Of a DNA stretch of 64,000 nt, positions 17,562 through 25,401 are shown piece after piece (position 1 is the first letter of the stretch; each line of letters opens with the position of its first letter). The notes beneath the pieces were generated by a model, which was not told the DNA's origin, did no database searches, and saw only the letters and a program-made list of their open reading frames with translations. Source of the stretch: Candidatus Caldatribacterium sp. (GTDB taxonomy: Bacteria > Atribacterota > Atribacteria > Atribacterales > Caldatribacteriaceae); assembly GCA_025060675.1 (NCBI GenBank), contig JANXBI010000018.1:62001-126000 (forward strand), in the 5' to 3' direction. A program made the position numbers and the translations under genes.

Positions 17562-18526
17562 GTCGTCGACGTATCATCGTTCTTGTGGAGAATCAATACC
17601 AGGAACTCGAACTTTGGTACCCTCTTTTACGTCTCCAGGAGGAGGGCATCGAGGCTAAGCTTGTGGGTCCTGGACTTGAAGAGACATTTCTTGGTCGCCA
17701 TGGGTTCCCAGCAAAGGCAGAGATGGTGACTTCTTCGATATCTCCGAAGGACTTCGATGGAGTCATTATTCCTGGGGGGTTTGCCCCCGATTACCTTCGC
17801 CGACTTCCTGTGGTAACGCACCTTGTGCGGGAAATGTACCAGCAGGGGAAGCTCATCGGGTCCCTTTCTCGAGGACCGTGGGTACTCATTTCTGCGGACA
17901 TCGTCCGGGGAAAACGCATCACCGGACTTATTTCCCTTCGTGACGACGTGAACAACGCTGGAGGGGAGTTTGTCGACGCTCCGGTGGTTGTCGACGGGAA
18001 TATCATTACTGCCCGCGGGCCGAACGAATTGCCTCTTTTCATGCGAGAGGTGCTGGCTTTTCTCTGGCGAAGTCGACCACGACTTAACGAACCACACCCC
18101 AATGGATGGCTTGTGGATAGCACTGGTAACGTGCTTTCCTTGGCACAAATCATCAAGGGTAAGCCTACGCTTCTCCTCTTTTTTGACTCCGCTTTCAGTC
18201 CTCGCGGTGTCAACCTCCTTCCGAGGTACCGTGAATGGGCAGCAAGAGTTGAGGAAAAAGACGGTCTCTTCATTGGGATCAGTACGGATAGCATATTCAC
18301 CCATCGAGAATTCCAAAGCCGATTCTCTCTCCCTTTCCCCTTGTACAGCGACGTTTCCCTTGAAGTGACAAAGGCCTTTGGTGTTCTCGGAAGCAACGGT
18401 CTCGCCGAATGGTCTGTGTTCCTCATCGATGCCCATGGAATGCTTCGTTTTGCTGAACGCTGCCCAGGAGGGGATATTGAGAATCTCCCTGGTTTCCAAC
18501 GGAAGTTTGAAGGTCTTTTCGGATAG
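17558..18526 (+). CDS. DJ-1/PfpI - peroxiredoxin-like fusion lacking both catalytic cysteines
   Basis: 322 residues in two domains. Residues 4-172 match the DJ-1/PfpI fold (VENQYQELELWYP, VIIPGGFAPDYL). The nucleophile elbow, normally AICHGP, reads SLSRGP at 102-107, so Cys is Ser104 and His is Arg105; the conserved acidic Glu11 remains. Residues 184-315 match an AhpC/TSA thioredoxin fold (FFDSAFSPRG, SVFLIDAHGMLRFAE), but the peroxidatic Cys position is Gly217. The only cysteine in the protein is Cys302. Neither standard chemistry seems possible, so a binding, chaperone or scaffold role is more likely. It is coupled by ATGA to rubrerythrin and lies 11 nt before the disulfide oxidoreductase gene. 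Confidence 0.8.
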   Translation: MSRRRIIVLVENQYQELELWYPLLRLQEEGIEAKLVGPGLEETFLGRHGFPAKAEMVTSSISPKDFDGVIIPGGFAPDYLRRLPVVTHLVREMYQQGKLIGSLSRGPWVLISADIVRGKRITGLISLRDDVNNAGGEFVDAPVVVDGNIITARGPNELPLFMREVLAFLWRSRPRLNEPHPNGWLVDSTGNVLSLAQIIKGKPTLLLFFDSAFSPRGVNLLPRYREWAARVEEKDGLFIGISTDSIFTHREFQSRFSLPFPLYSDVSLEVTKAFGVLGSNGLAEWSVFLIDAHGMLRFAERCPGGDIENLPGFQRKFEGLFG

Positions 18527-18537
18527 AAGGTGGGATT

Positions 18538-19179
18538 ATGTTCCTTGGAGAGAGGGATCGTAAGACTCTTGAGGCGTACCTTCGGGGAAACCTCGTGCGT
18601 CCTGTAACCCTTCGTTTCTTTACCCAAGAACTTGAGTGTGCAACGTGTCGTGATGTGCGGATGCTCCTTGAAGAAGTGGTTGCTCTTTCTCCGCTCCTTT
18701 CCCTTGTGACCCACAACTTTCTCTTGGAAAAGGACATTGCTTCAACGTTTCGTATTGATAAAATCCCTGCTTTTACCGTTGAGGCAGAAAGAGACTATGG
18801 CATACGCTTTTTTGGCATCCCCTCAGGATATGAGTTTTCGGGATTTGTGGAGACCATTGTCTGTGTCTCTCGAGGGGAAACAGACCTTTCCGAATCTACA
18901 AAGGCTTTCTTGAACACCTTGACTCAAGACGTTCACATTCAGGTTTTCGTAACGCCCACTTGTCCCTTCTGCTCACAAGCAGTTGTTTTGAGCCACAAAA
19001 TGGCTCTTGAGAGTGAGCGGGTTACGTCAAGCATGGTGGAAATTCTTGAATTCCCCCACCTTGCCTACCGGTATGGGGTGCGAGCAGTACCGAAAATCGT
19101 GATTAACGAAACGGTGGCTATCGAGGGAGCCGTTCCTGAGGCTTTTCTTGTCCAGAAAATTCTTGAAGCTCTGGTATGA
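18538..19179 (+). CDS. Protein disulfide oxidoreductase, two thioredoxin folds (PDO/glutaredoxin-like)
   Basis: 213 residues containing two tandem thioredoxin-like folds. The first has CATC at 34-37 and cis-Pro in KIPAF; the second has CPFC at 142-145 and cis-Pro in AVPKI. This is the layout of the PDO proteins of hyperthermophiles and the N-terminal part of AhpF. CPFC in the second unit is probably the active redox pair. It could pass electrons to peroxidases or form and isomerise intracellular disulfides. ATG 18538 is preceded by AAGGTGGG. The gene context (rubrerythrin, PfpI-peroxiredoxin) fits thiol homeostasis. Confidence 0.85.
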   Translation: MFLGERDRKTLEAYLRGNLVRPVTLRFFTQELECATCRDVRMLLEEVVALSPLLSLVTHNFLLEKDIASTFRIDKIPAFTVEAERDYGIRFFGIPSGYEFSGFVETIVCVSRGETDLSESTKAFLNTLTQDVHIQVFVTPTCPFCSQAVVLSHKMALESERVTSSMVEILEFPHLAYRYGVRAVPKIVINETVAIEGAVPEAFLVQKILEALV

Positions 19180-19196
19180 GGGGAGGTTGTTTCTCT

Positions 19197-20234
19197 ATGA
19201 AGGCAGCGGTTATGAAGGGTCTGCGACATATCGAGATTGAGGAGCTTCCCACTCCTGTTCCTAGGGAGGGCGAGGTACTTATCAAAGTTCGTAGCGTTGG
19301 GGTTTGTGGATCTGATGTGCATTACTTTGTCGAGGGACGTATCGGGGACTTTGTGGTGCAACCCCCTTTCATCCTTGGTCATGAGTGCTCTGGGGAAGTT
19401 GTGGAAGTAGGGAAGGGGGTTACGCATCTTCAGCCTGGGGATCGTGTCACTATGGAGCCTGGTATCCCCTGTGGGCGGTGCGAATTCTGTCGCCTGGGTA
19501 GATATAATCTGTGCCCCTATGTGGTTTTTTGGGCTACGCCTCCAGTGGATGGGACGTTCTGCGAGTACGTTGTGCACCCAGCACACTTTACCTATCCCAT
19601 TGCGGCAAACGTGAGTTTTGAGGAGGCAGCCCTTGTTGAGCCATTTGCAGTGGGAATGTATGCGGTGCATCGAGCGCAGACAAAACCTGGAGACGTTGCT
19701 CTTGTCCTTGGTAGTGGTCCTATCGGACTCGTTACCATTCAGGCACTTTCTGTTCGGGGAATAACGGAGATCATCGCTGTCGATATTGTGGATATGCGCC
19801 TTGAAAAGGCAAAAGAACTTGGGGCAAAGCACGTGGTGAACGCTGCTCGTGAAGACGTGCGACAGGTTGTTCTTTCCCTTACCGGAGGAAAGGGGGCTGA
19901 TGCTGTCTTTGAAACCGCAGGAAGTGTGCAAACGGCACAGATGACTGTGGAGCTTGCCAGAAGAGGTGGTAAGGTCGTCCTTGTTGGTCTCCCGTCGGCA
20001 ACCCATTTTGACTTTGGAGTGATCAAAATCCTTGACAAAGAGCTTGATGTTCTCGGGGTCTTTCGATACGCAAACATGTATAAAGGTTGTGTGGATCTTG
20101 TGAATAATGGCCGGGTCAATCTTAAAACTCTCATCACGCACCGTTTCCCCTTGGAGAAAACTCAAGAGGCGCTCCTTTTCGCCCATGAACACAAGGCGGA
20201 GTCCATAAAGGTCATGGTGAACCTTGGGGATTGA
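19197..20234 (+). CDS. Zinc-dependent medium-chain dehydrogenase (sorbitol/xylitol/threonine type)
   Basis: 345 residues from ATG 19197, which has a GGGGAGG ribosome site; an ATG at 19176 overlapping the previous stop would add seven atypical residues. Catalytic zinc ligands are Cys37, His62 and Glu63; the structural zinc site is Cys92, Cys95, Cys98 and Cys106. The Rossmann motif is GSGPIG, followed by a VDI strand end that favours NAD(H). The family oxidises polyols or threonine to ketones. Closest resemblance is to sorbitol and xylitol dehydrogenases, but the substrate cannot be named. It is the last gene before the TPP riboswitch. Confidence 0.85.
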   Translation: MKAAVMKGLRHIEIEELPTPVPREGEVLIKVRSVGVCGSDVHYFVEGRIGDFVVQPPFILGHECSGEVVEVGKGVTHLQPGDRVTMEPGIPCGRCEFCRLGRYNLCPYVVFWATPPVDGTFCEYVVHPAHFTYPIAANVSFEEAALVEPFAVGMYAVHRAQTKPGDVALVLGSGPIGLVTIQALSVRGITEIIAVDIVDMRLEKAKELGAKHVVNAAREDVRQVVLSLTGGKGADAVFETAGSVQTAQMTVELARRGGKVVLVGLPSATHFDFGVIKILDKELDVLGVFRYANMYKGCVDLVNNGRVNLKTLITHRFPLEKTQEALLFAHEHKAESIKVMVNLGD

Positions 20235-20243
20235 CAACTTGGG

Positions 20244-20249
20244 TATAAT
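20244..20249 (+). promoter_or_regulatory. -10 element of the thi operon promoter
   Basis: TATAAT at 20244-20249 sits about 22 nt before the riboswitch. A perfect TTGACA at 20231-20236 is only 7 bp away, too close for a sigma-70 pair, and partly overlaps the dehydrogenase stop codon. At proper spacing (20221-20226) the sequence ACCTTG is a poor -35. The -10 is probably real; the TTGACA may be chance. Confidence 0.55.
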
Positions 20250-20271
20250 AAGAATGACAGCTGAATAGTGG

Positions 20272-20366
20272 AGGCCGGGGGAGCTCCATAATGCGGAGCT
20301 GAGAGGAGAGCGCAAGCTCTCGACCCTTTGAACCTGATCTGGTTAATGCCAGCGTAGGGAGTTGGC
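20272..20366 (+). promoter_or_regulatory. TPP riboswitch (THI element)
   Basis: The conserved aptamer core is present: CTGAGA (20299-20304) after a GAGCTCC/GGAGCT stem, a variable GAGAGC/GCTCTC hairpin, then ACCCTTTGAACCTGATCTGG (20323-20342) and GTTAATGCCAGCGTAGGGA. This binds thiamin pyrophosphate. An intrinsic terminator follows within 10 nt, so ligand binding most likely causes premature termination before thiW. All genes downstream to thiD are thiamin transport or salvage genes, which agrees. Confidence 0.97.
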
Positions 20367-20372
20367 AAGAGG

Positions 20373-20411
20373 AAAAAAGCCATCTGCCGTCCTGGCAGAT
20401 GGCTTTTTTTT
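20373..20411 (+). terminator. Intrinsic terminator, expression platform of the TPP riboswitch
   Basis: A 10-bp GC-rich stem GCCATCTGCC / GGCAGATGGC with a 5-nt loop (20379-20403) is followed by eight T and preceded by six A. It lies between the aptamer and the thiW start at 20425, the standard arrangement for transcriptional attenuation. Confidence 0.93.
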
Positions 20412-20424
20412 GGGGGTGAGGAAA

Positions 20425-20922
20425 ATGAGGCGGCTCTTGTATGCGGGTCTTTTCGCTGCTCTTGCGGTGGTGGCTTCAGGTTTCCATGTTCCTGTAGGTC
20501 CCACGAAGATTTTCCCCTTCCAGCATACCATTAATGTTCTTGCAGGAATTGCCATTGGTCCATGGTATGGGGCCCTTGCTGCAGCAGTCGCAGGAACCAT
20601 CCGTATTCTCCTTGGTACAGGAACGGTATTTGCGTTTCCTGGTGGGATCCCTGGGGTCATATGCGTTGGGCTCATGTATCGCCTCCTCAGAAAGGATTTT
20701 GCAGGGTTTTTTGAGCCTTTGGGAACAGGAGTTGTAGGAGCAGCGCTGAGTGCCTATATTGTTGCTCCTCTTGTGGGAAGGGAAGCGACCCTGCTTTTCT
20801 TTCAGACAGCCTTCCTCATGAGCAGTGTTCCAGGGAGCGTTCTTGGTGTCCTCCTCGTCAAAGCGATTCGTCGTGTACGGCACGGTGAATTCCTTCTTGG
20901 AAAGGAGTGTCCAAAATGCTAG
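20425..20922 (+). CDS. thiW: ThiW, S component of an ECF transporter for hydroxyethylthiazole
   Basis: 165 residues from ATG 20425 (ribosome site GGGGGTGAGG). The upstream part of the open frame lies in the terminator and is not coding. About five membrane helices are visible, with the ThiW-type segment FHVPVGPTKIFPFQH near the N-terminus. ThiW is the substrate-binding membrane subunit that captures the thiazole precursor and uses a shared ECF energising module, which is not encoded here. Riboswitch control and the downstream thiM (thiazole kinase) support the substrate. It overlaps cytX by 7 nt. Confidence 0.9.
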   Translation: MRRLLYAGLFAALAVVASGFHVPVGPTKIFPFQHTINVLAGIAIGPWYGALAAAVAGTIRILLGTGTVFAFPGGIPGVICVGLMYRLLRKDFAGFFEPLGTGVVGAALSAYIVAPLVGREATLLFFQTAFLMSSVPGSVLGVLLVKAIRRVRHGEFLLGKECPKC

Positions 20923-22151
20923 AATCGCTTCGTCCAGTACCCGAAGAGCGACGACACCTTTCGGGATTTGATCTTTTCCTCCTCTGGGTTGGTGCTGCGG
21001 TGGCGGTTTCGGAAATTTGGGCGGGAAGCATTCTTGCTCCTTTGGGCTTTGTCGGGGGGATGTCGGCCATCCTCCTTGGACACCTCGTAGGCAATACTCC
21101 TTTTGCCCTTGGGGGCGTGTTGGGAAGCGATTTTGGTGTACCTGCCATGGTATCTGTTCGGCTTGCCTTCGGGAAATGGGGCTCGTACCTGGCGTCCTTC
21201 CTGAACATTCTCCAACTTATTGGTTGGACGGCTGTTATGGTTATCATCTGTGCCAAAGCAGGAGATGGAATTGTGCAATCTCTCTTTGGCTTTTCAAGTT
21301 TTCGATTGCTTCTTGTTGTCGCGGGTGTGGTAAGCACCTTCTGGGCGCTCCTTGAAACGTCCTGGTGGCAGTGGATGCAGCGAGTTGCGGTACTTGCGCT
21401 TTCTGCTCTTTCTGGAGTCATGACGTTTGTTGCTTTGCGAGGAGTCTCTTTTGCGGAGCTCCTCCGTCTCAGAGGAGATGGTTCGCTTCCCTGGGGAGCT
21501 GGATTTGATCTCGTCGTGGCTATGCCTATTTCGTGGCTTCCTTTAGTGGCAGACTACACGCGCTTTGCCCGAAACACAAAGGGAGCTTTTTGGGGAACAT
21601 GGTGGGGATACTTCATAGCCAGCTCTTGGATGTATGCCGTGGGCCTCGTGAGCGCGCTTACCACGGGTCAAGCCGATCCTTTACCAGCTATGGTTGCTCT
21701 TCGCCTTGGTCTTGTAGCTCTTCTCATCGTGCTTTTCTCCACTTTTACCACGACTTTTCTTGATATTTACTCAGCCTCTGTTTCTTTCCTCAACGTGTAT
21801 CCAAGGGCCAAAGAAAAACTCGCTACGGTTCTCTTTGGTGCTTCTGGGACCCTCCTTGCCCTTGTTTTCCCCATGGACAAATACGAAAGCTTCCTTTTCC
21901 TTATTGGAGCGGTGTTTACCCCTCTTTTTGGTGTGGTGATTGCAGACTACTTCTTCCTCCGCCGGAGGAAAGCCACCATTGAGGAATTTTACGACCACTG
22001 TCCCCGAATTGTTTGGGAAGCTGTTGTGTCCTGGGCCTTTGGAGTGGGTGTGTACGTCCTCTTTCTAAAGCTTTTTCCTGCTTTTGGTGCTTCTATTCCG
22101 AGCTTTTTGTTTCCTGGAGGATTATACCTCCTTTTAAGGAGGCGGAAGTAA
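20916..22151 (+). CDS. cytX: Hydroxymethylpyrimidine transporter CytX (NCS1 family)
   Basis: 411 residues from ATG 20916, 8 nt after AAAGGAG; a GTG at 20907 overlaps that ribosome site and is less likely. Eleven to twelve hydrophobic segments and motifs such as IWAGSILAPLGFVGG and LPLVADYTRF place it in the NCS1 cytosine/purine/thiamin transporter family. Position under a TPP riboswitch between thiW and thiM matches CytX, the predicted importer of hydroxymethylpyrimidine. With thiW it would bring in both halves of thiamin. Confidence 0.88.
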   Translation: MLESLRPVPEERRHLSGFDLFLLWVGAAVAVSEIWAGSILAPLGFVGGMSAILLGHLVGNTPFALGGVLGSDFGVPAMVSVRLAFGKWGSYLASFLNILQLIGWTAVMVIICAKAGDGIVQSLFGFSSFRLLLVVAGVVSTFWALLETSWWQWMQRVAVLALSALSGVMTFVALRGVSFAELLRLRGDGSLPWGAGFDLVVAMPISWLPLVADYTRFARNTKGAFWGTWWGYFIASSWMYAVGLVSALTTGQADPLPAMVALRLGLVALLIVLFSTFTTTFLDIYSASVSFLNVYPRAKEKLATVLFGASGTLLALVFPMDKYESFLFLIGAVFTPLFGVVIADYFFLRRRKATIEEFYDHCPRIVWEAVVSWAFGVGVYVLFLKLFPAFGASIPSFLFPGGLYLLLRRRK

Positions 22152-22957
22152 TGGATCTTGCGAGGCAGTGTGCGGAAGCGCTCTCCCTGGTCCGAAGGAA
22201 AAGGCCCCTCGTGCACCACATAACGAACATCGTAGTGGCCAATGACAACGCCAATACCATGCTTGCCCTGGGAGCTTTGCCGGTTATGGCTTTTGCTCGG
22301 GAAGAGGTGGAGGAAATGGTTTCCCAAGCGCAGGCGCTGGTTGTGAACCTTGGGACTTTGACCGTCGATGTTCTAAGCAGTGCTCTCCAGGCGGGAAAGA
22401 AAGCGAACACTCTTGGGATTCCGGTCGTCCTTGATCCAGTAGGTGCCGGAGCAACTCCCTTTCGAACGGAAAGCGCCCTCTTTTTCCTCGAATGCATTCG
22501 TGTTACTATTCTTCGGGGAAATGCGGGAGAAACGAAGGCACTTCTTGGGTTTTCTTCCCGCATGCGGGGCGTGGAATCGGAGGAAGAGGAAACCGACCGT
22601 GCTCGTCTTGCCCAGGAGGCAGCGCGGCAATTCTCTACCGTTTCAGTGGTCACTGGTGCGGTGGACTTCGTTAGTGACGGGAAGAGGGTAGCTGCGGTGC
22701 GGAATGGACACCCTTTGCTCACTAAGGTGACAGGAACAGGATGTATGGCGACTTCGCTTTGTGGGGCCTTTGTGGGAGCGATTGGAGAGCCTTTTCTTGC
22801 ATCCTTGGCTGCGTTGGGTTTTCTTGGAGTTTGTGCAGAGAAGGCCGCTTCTTTTGCAACAAATCCAGGGAGTTTTCGGGTGCATCTTCTTGATGCTATG
22901 CATGCCCTTGAGGAAGATGAGTTTGCTGCAAAACTTCGTCTTGAGGTGCTTCCGTGA
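22151..22957 (+). CDS. thiM: Hydroxyethylthiazole kinase
   Basis: 268 residues from ATG 22151, whose A is the last base of the cytX stop. ThiM features include PLVHHITNIVVANDNAN near the N-terminus, a VVLDPVGAGAT segment and the phosphate loop VTGTGCMATSL with the catalytic Cys. It phosphorylates the imported thiazole alcohol with ATP. The open frame upstream of 22151 overlaps cytX and is not family-like. Confidence 0.95.
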   Translation: MDLARQCAEALSLVRRKRPLVHHITNIVVANDNANTMLALGALPVMAFAREEVEEMVSQAQALVVNLGTLTVDVLSSALQAGKKANTLGIPVVLDPVGAGATPFRTESALFFLECIRVTILRGNAGETKALLGFSSRMRGVESEEEETDRARLAQEAARQFSTVSVVTGAVDFVSDGKRVAAVRNGHPLLTKVTGTGCMATSLCGAFVGAIGEPFLASLAALGFLGVCAEKAASFATNPGSFRVHLLDAMHALEEDEFAAKLRLEVLP

Positions 22958-23595
22958 GGGACATGTCTTTGTACGTAATTACTGACCGAAAAATCCAAAA
23001 AAGGACCAATCTCGAAGTGGTGGAAGAGGCGATCGCTGGTGGTGCTTCTGTTGTTCAGCTTCGAGAAAAGGAACTCCCTACACGGATGCTCCTTGAAGAA
23101 GCGCTTCTTCTTCGGGAGTGTACAAGGCACCATGGGGTGCTCTTTATTGTGAATGATCGAATAGACATAGCGCTTGCCAGTGGTGCTGATGGGGTACATC
23201 TCGGCCCTGAAGATATGCCGCTTATGTATGCGCGTCGAATTGCCCCGCACTTAATCATCGGATATTCGTGTGGCACAAAAGAAGAGGCACAGGAAGCAGA
23301 ACGTCTTGGTGCTGATTACCTTGGCGTGGGCCCAGTCTTTCCTACTACAACCAAGAAGGACGCGGGACTTCCGATTGGTCTTGAGCGTCTCCAGGAAATC
23401 GTATCTGCCGTAGCCATCCCAGTTGTGGCTATTGGAGGGATTACGCCGGAGAACGTGGAAATGGTGCTCGCTACGGGTGTTGCTGGGGTGGCAGTGGTAT
23501 CGGCTATCGTAGGAGCACCCTCGGTACGGGAGGCAACGGCGCTTTTTCGAAGGAAAATCGACACTTTTCTCAGAGAACGTTATGCAACTTCGTGA
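22954..23595 (+). CDS. thiE: Thiamin-phosphate synthase
   Basis: 213 residues with a TIM-barrel ThiE pattern: LYVITDR, VVQLREKELPTR, VNDRIDIALASGADGVHLG and GVGPVFPTTTKKDAG. It joins HMP-PP and thiazole phosphate to thiamin phosphate. The GTG at 22954 overlaps the thiM stop (GTGA); an ATG at 22963 is also possible. The 3' end overlaps thiL by 14 nt. Confidence 0.95.
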   Translation: MRDMSLYVITDRKIQKRTNLEVVEEAIAGGASVVQLREKELPTRMLLEEALLLRECTRHHGVLFIVNDRIDIALASGADGVHLGPEDMPLMYARRIAPHLIIGYSCGTKEEAQEAERLGADYLGVGPVFPTTTKKDAGLPIGLERLQEIVSAVAIPVVAIGGITPENVEMVLATGVAGVAVVSAIVGAPSVREATALFRRKIDTFLRERYATS

Positions 23596-24571
23596 TCTTG
23601 GGGAATTTGGTATCATTGCCCATATTCGTCAGTCTTTTCCTGGAATTGGGGACGACTGTGCTATCCTTCCTGGCCGGGAGGGATTTTACCTTCTTGCCAC
23701 TGTGGATAGCCAGGTCGAGGGAACCCACTTTCGACTCTCCTTGATTCCTCCCTTCTTTCTTGGTCGTCGTCTCCTTGTGGCGAATTTAAGTGATATCGCT
23801 GCAATGGGGGGCATCCCAAGGTACGCGTTGACCTCTTTTGTGCTTCGGGAAGATGTTCCTTTTGTCTGGTTCGAAGAATTCCTTGCAGGATTGCACAAAG
23901 AGGCGGCATCCTACAGCGTCACGGTAGTGGGAGGAAATCTTGCCCGAACGGAAGGACCAATGGTGTTTGACCTTATTCTTCTTGGCGAAGTCGAGAAAGA
24001 TCGTCCCCCTCTTCTTCGCTCTAACGCTCGTCCAGGGGATTCTCTTTTCGTTACAGGGTATCCTGGGGAGGCGAAGGCGGGCTTTATCCTGGCTGAGCGT
24101 GGGGATACGCGTCCTCAGTATCGGTTGCTCCGAGAAAAGTTTTTCGCTGCTTCACCTCGCCTCAGTGTGGGACGATTTTTGGGGTCTCTCGGAGAACGAA
24201 TTGCTCTCATCGATGTCTCCGATGGCCTCTTGCAGGACCTGGGGCACATTCTTGAAGAGAGCGGAGTGGGAGCAGTCCTTGAAAAAAAAGCGCTTCCTGT
24301 ATCTTCTCCCCTTGCCCAGTTCTGCATAGAGGAAGGCTGTGACCCCTTAGATTTTGTCCTCCGAGGAGGGGAAGACTTTGAGTTACTGTTTGCTGTCCCT
24401 CCGCATCTTGAAGAGGTTATCCTCCGATGCATTCCCGAGCGTCTCGGTGTCCCGGTTGCGAAAATAGGGGAGATTATCCCCGAGGAGAGAAAGGTTTTTC
24501 TGAAGGATGACACAGACTTTTCCCCTCTCGATACCCGTGGTTTTGATCATTTCGTGCGCAGGGGAGGGTAA
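23582..24571 (+). CDS. thiL: Thiamin-monophosphate kinase
   Basis: 329 residues of the ThiL/PurM ATP-binding superfamily. Diagnostic segments are GIGDDCAI, the Mg/ATP-binding VDSQVEGTHF, VVGGNLAR and the C-terminal RGGEDFELLF. It makes thiamin pyrophosphate, the riboswitch ligand, by phosphorylating thiamin phosphate. ATG 23582 lies inside the end of thiE. Confidence 0.95.
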   Translation: MQLRDLGEFGIIAHIRQSFPGIGDDCAILPGREGFYLLATVDSQVEGTHFRLSLIPPFFLGRRLLVANLSDIAAMGGIPRYALTSFVLREDVPFVWFEEFLAGLHKEAASYSVTVVGGNLARTEGPMVFDLILLGEVEKDRPPLLRSNARPGDSLFVTGYPGEAKAGFILAERGDTRPQYRLLREKFFAASPRLSVGRFLGSLGERIALIDVSDGLLQDLGHILEESGVGAVLEKKALPVSSPLAQFCIEEGCDPLDFVLRGGEDFELLFAVPPHLEEVILRCIPERLGVPVAKIGEIIPEERKVFLKDDTDFSPLDTRGFDHFVRRGG

Positions 24572-24573
24572 CT

Positions 24574-25401
24574 ATGCGAAGAGTGCTTACTATTGCTGGA
24601 TCGGATTCCGGAGGCGGTGCGGGAATTCAGGCGGACCTCAAGACCTTTTGCGCTTTTGGGGTATACGGTATGACTGCTATTACTGCGGTAACAGCGCAGA
24701 ACACGAAAGGTGTTGATGCGGTTTTCCCTCTTCCTCCCCACTTTGTGGTACAGCAAATAGAGAGCGTTATAGAGGATATAGGGGTGGATGCGGCAAAGAC
24801 GGGGATGCTTTTTAGTGCTGCGATTATTGAGGCGGTTGCTGTGACGTTGCGGAAATGGTCAGTGGAAAAGCTTGTTGTGGATCCTGTCATGGTTGCCAAA
24901 AGCGGTGCGCCACTCCTTGAGAAAGATGCTGTGGTGGCAATGGTTGCAACACTTTTCCCCCTTGCTTACCTTGTGACGCCGAACCTTGAAGAGGCTTCGG
25001 TTCTTGCTGGTTTCCCGGTGCGGTCTCTCAAGGATATGGAACGGGCCGCTGAGGAGATTTGGAAGAAAGGTCCCCGTTACGTCCTTGTCAAAGGAGGACA
25101 TCTTCTGGGGGAGGAGGCAACCGATGTGCTCTTTGATGGGGAACGCTTTATGCACTTTTCTGGGCCTCGCGTTGCTACCTCAAATACCCACGGCACAGGG
25201 TGCACGTACTCAGCGGCCTTGTGTGCGCTTCTTGCGTTGGGATATGGGATAGAAGAAGCCGTAGCGCGGGCGAAAGAGTATATGACAGTCGTCATTACTC
25301 ATGCCCTTCCTCTTGGCCATGGTTTTGGTCCGACGAACCATCTTGCTCCTCTTTTTCTTAAGATGCACCGTGATCCTCAAGAGGGTGGACAGTGCTGGTG
25401 A
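24574..25401 (+). CDS. thiD: Hydroxymethylpyrimidine/phosphomethylpyrimidine kinase
   Basis: 275 residues of the ribokinase-fold ThiD family, beginning LTIAGSDSGGGAGIQADLK and ending with the anion-hole segment THGTGCTYSAA. It phosphorylates HMP twice to HMP-PP. The ATG at 24574 follows GGGGAGGG. With thiM and thiE it completes salvage from the two precursors. No thiC, thiG, thiS or thiH is present in the operon, so de novo synthesis is not encoded here. Confidence 0.95.
   Translation: MRRVLTIAGSDSGGGAGIQADLKTFCAFGVYGMTAITAVTAQNTKGVDAVFPLPPHFVVQQIESVIEDIGVDAAKTGMLFSAAIIEAVAVTLRKWSVEKLVVDPVMVAKSGAPLLEKDAVVAMVATLFPLAYLVTPNLEEASVLAGFPVRSLKDMERAAEEIWKKGPRYVLVKGGHLLGEEATDVLFDGERFMHFSGPRVATSNTHGTGCTYSAALCALLALGYGIEEAVARAKEYMTVVITHALPLGHGFGPTNHLAPLFLKMHRDPQEGGQCW

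Noticed and set aside
20231..20236. TTGACA as -35 for the thi operon
   Set aside because: Only 7 bp from the -10; sigma-70 needs about 16-18 bp.
19065..20315. 416-codon minus-strand open frame
   Set aside because: It is antisense to the zinc dehydrogenase, whose zinc ligands are intact, and runs into the riboswitch region.
20362..20424. Longer thiW reading frame from a TTG
   Set aside because: It covers the riboswitch end and terminator; ATG 20425 has a proper ribosome site.
22013..22150. Upstream extension of thiM
   Set aside because: It lies within cytX and has no ThiM similarity; ATG 22151 starts the conserved protein.
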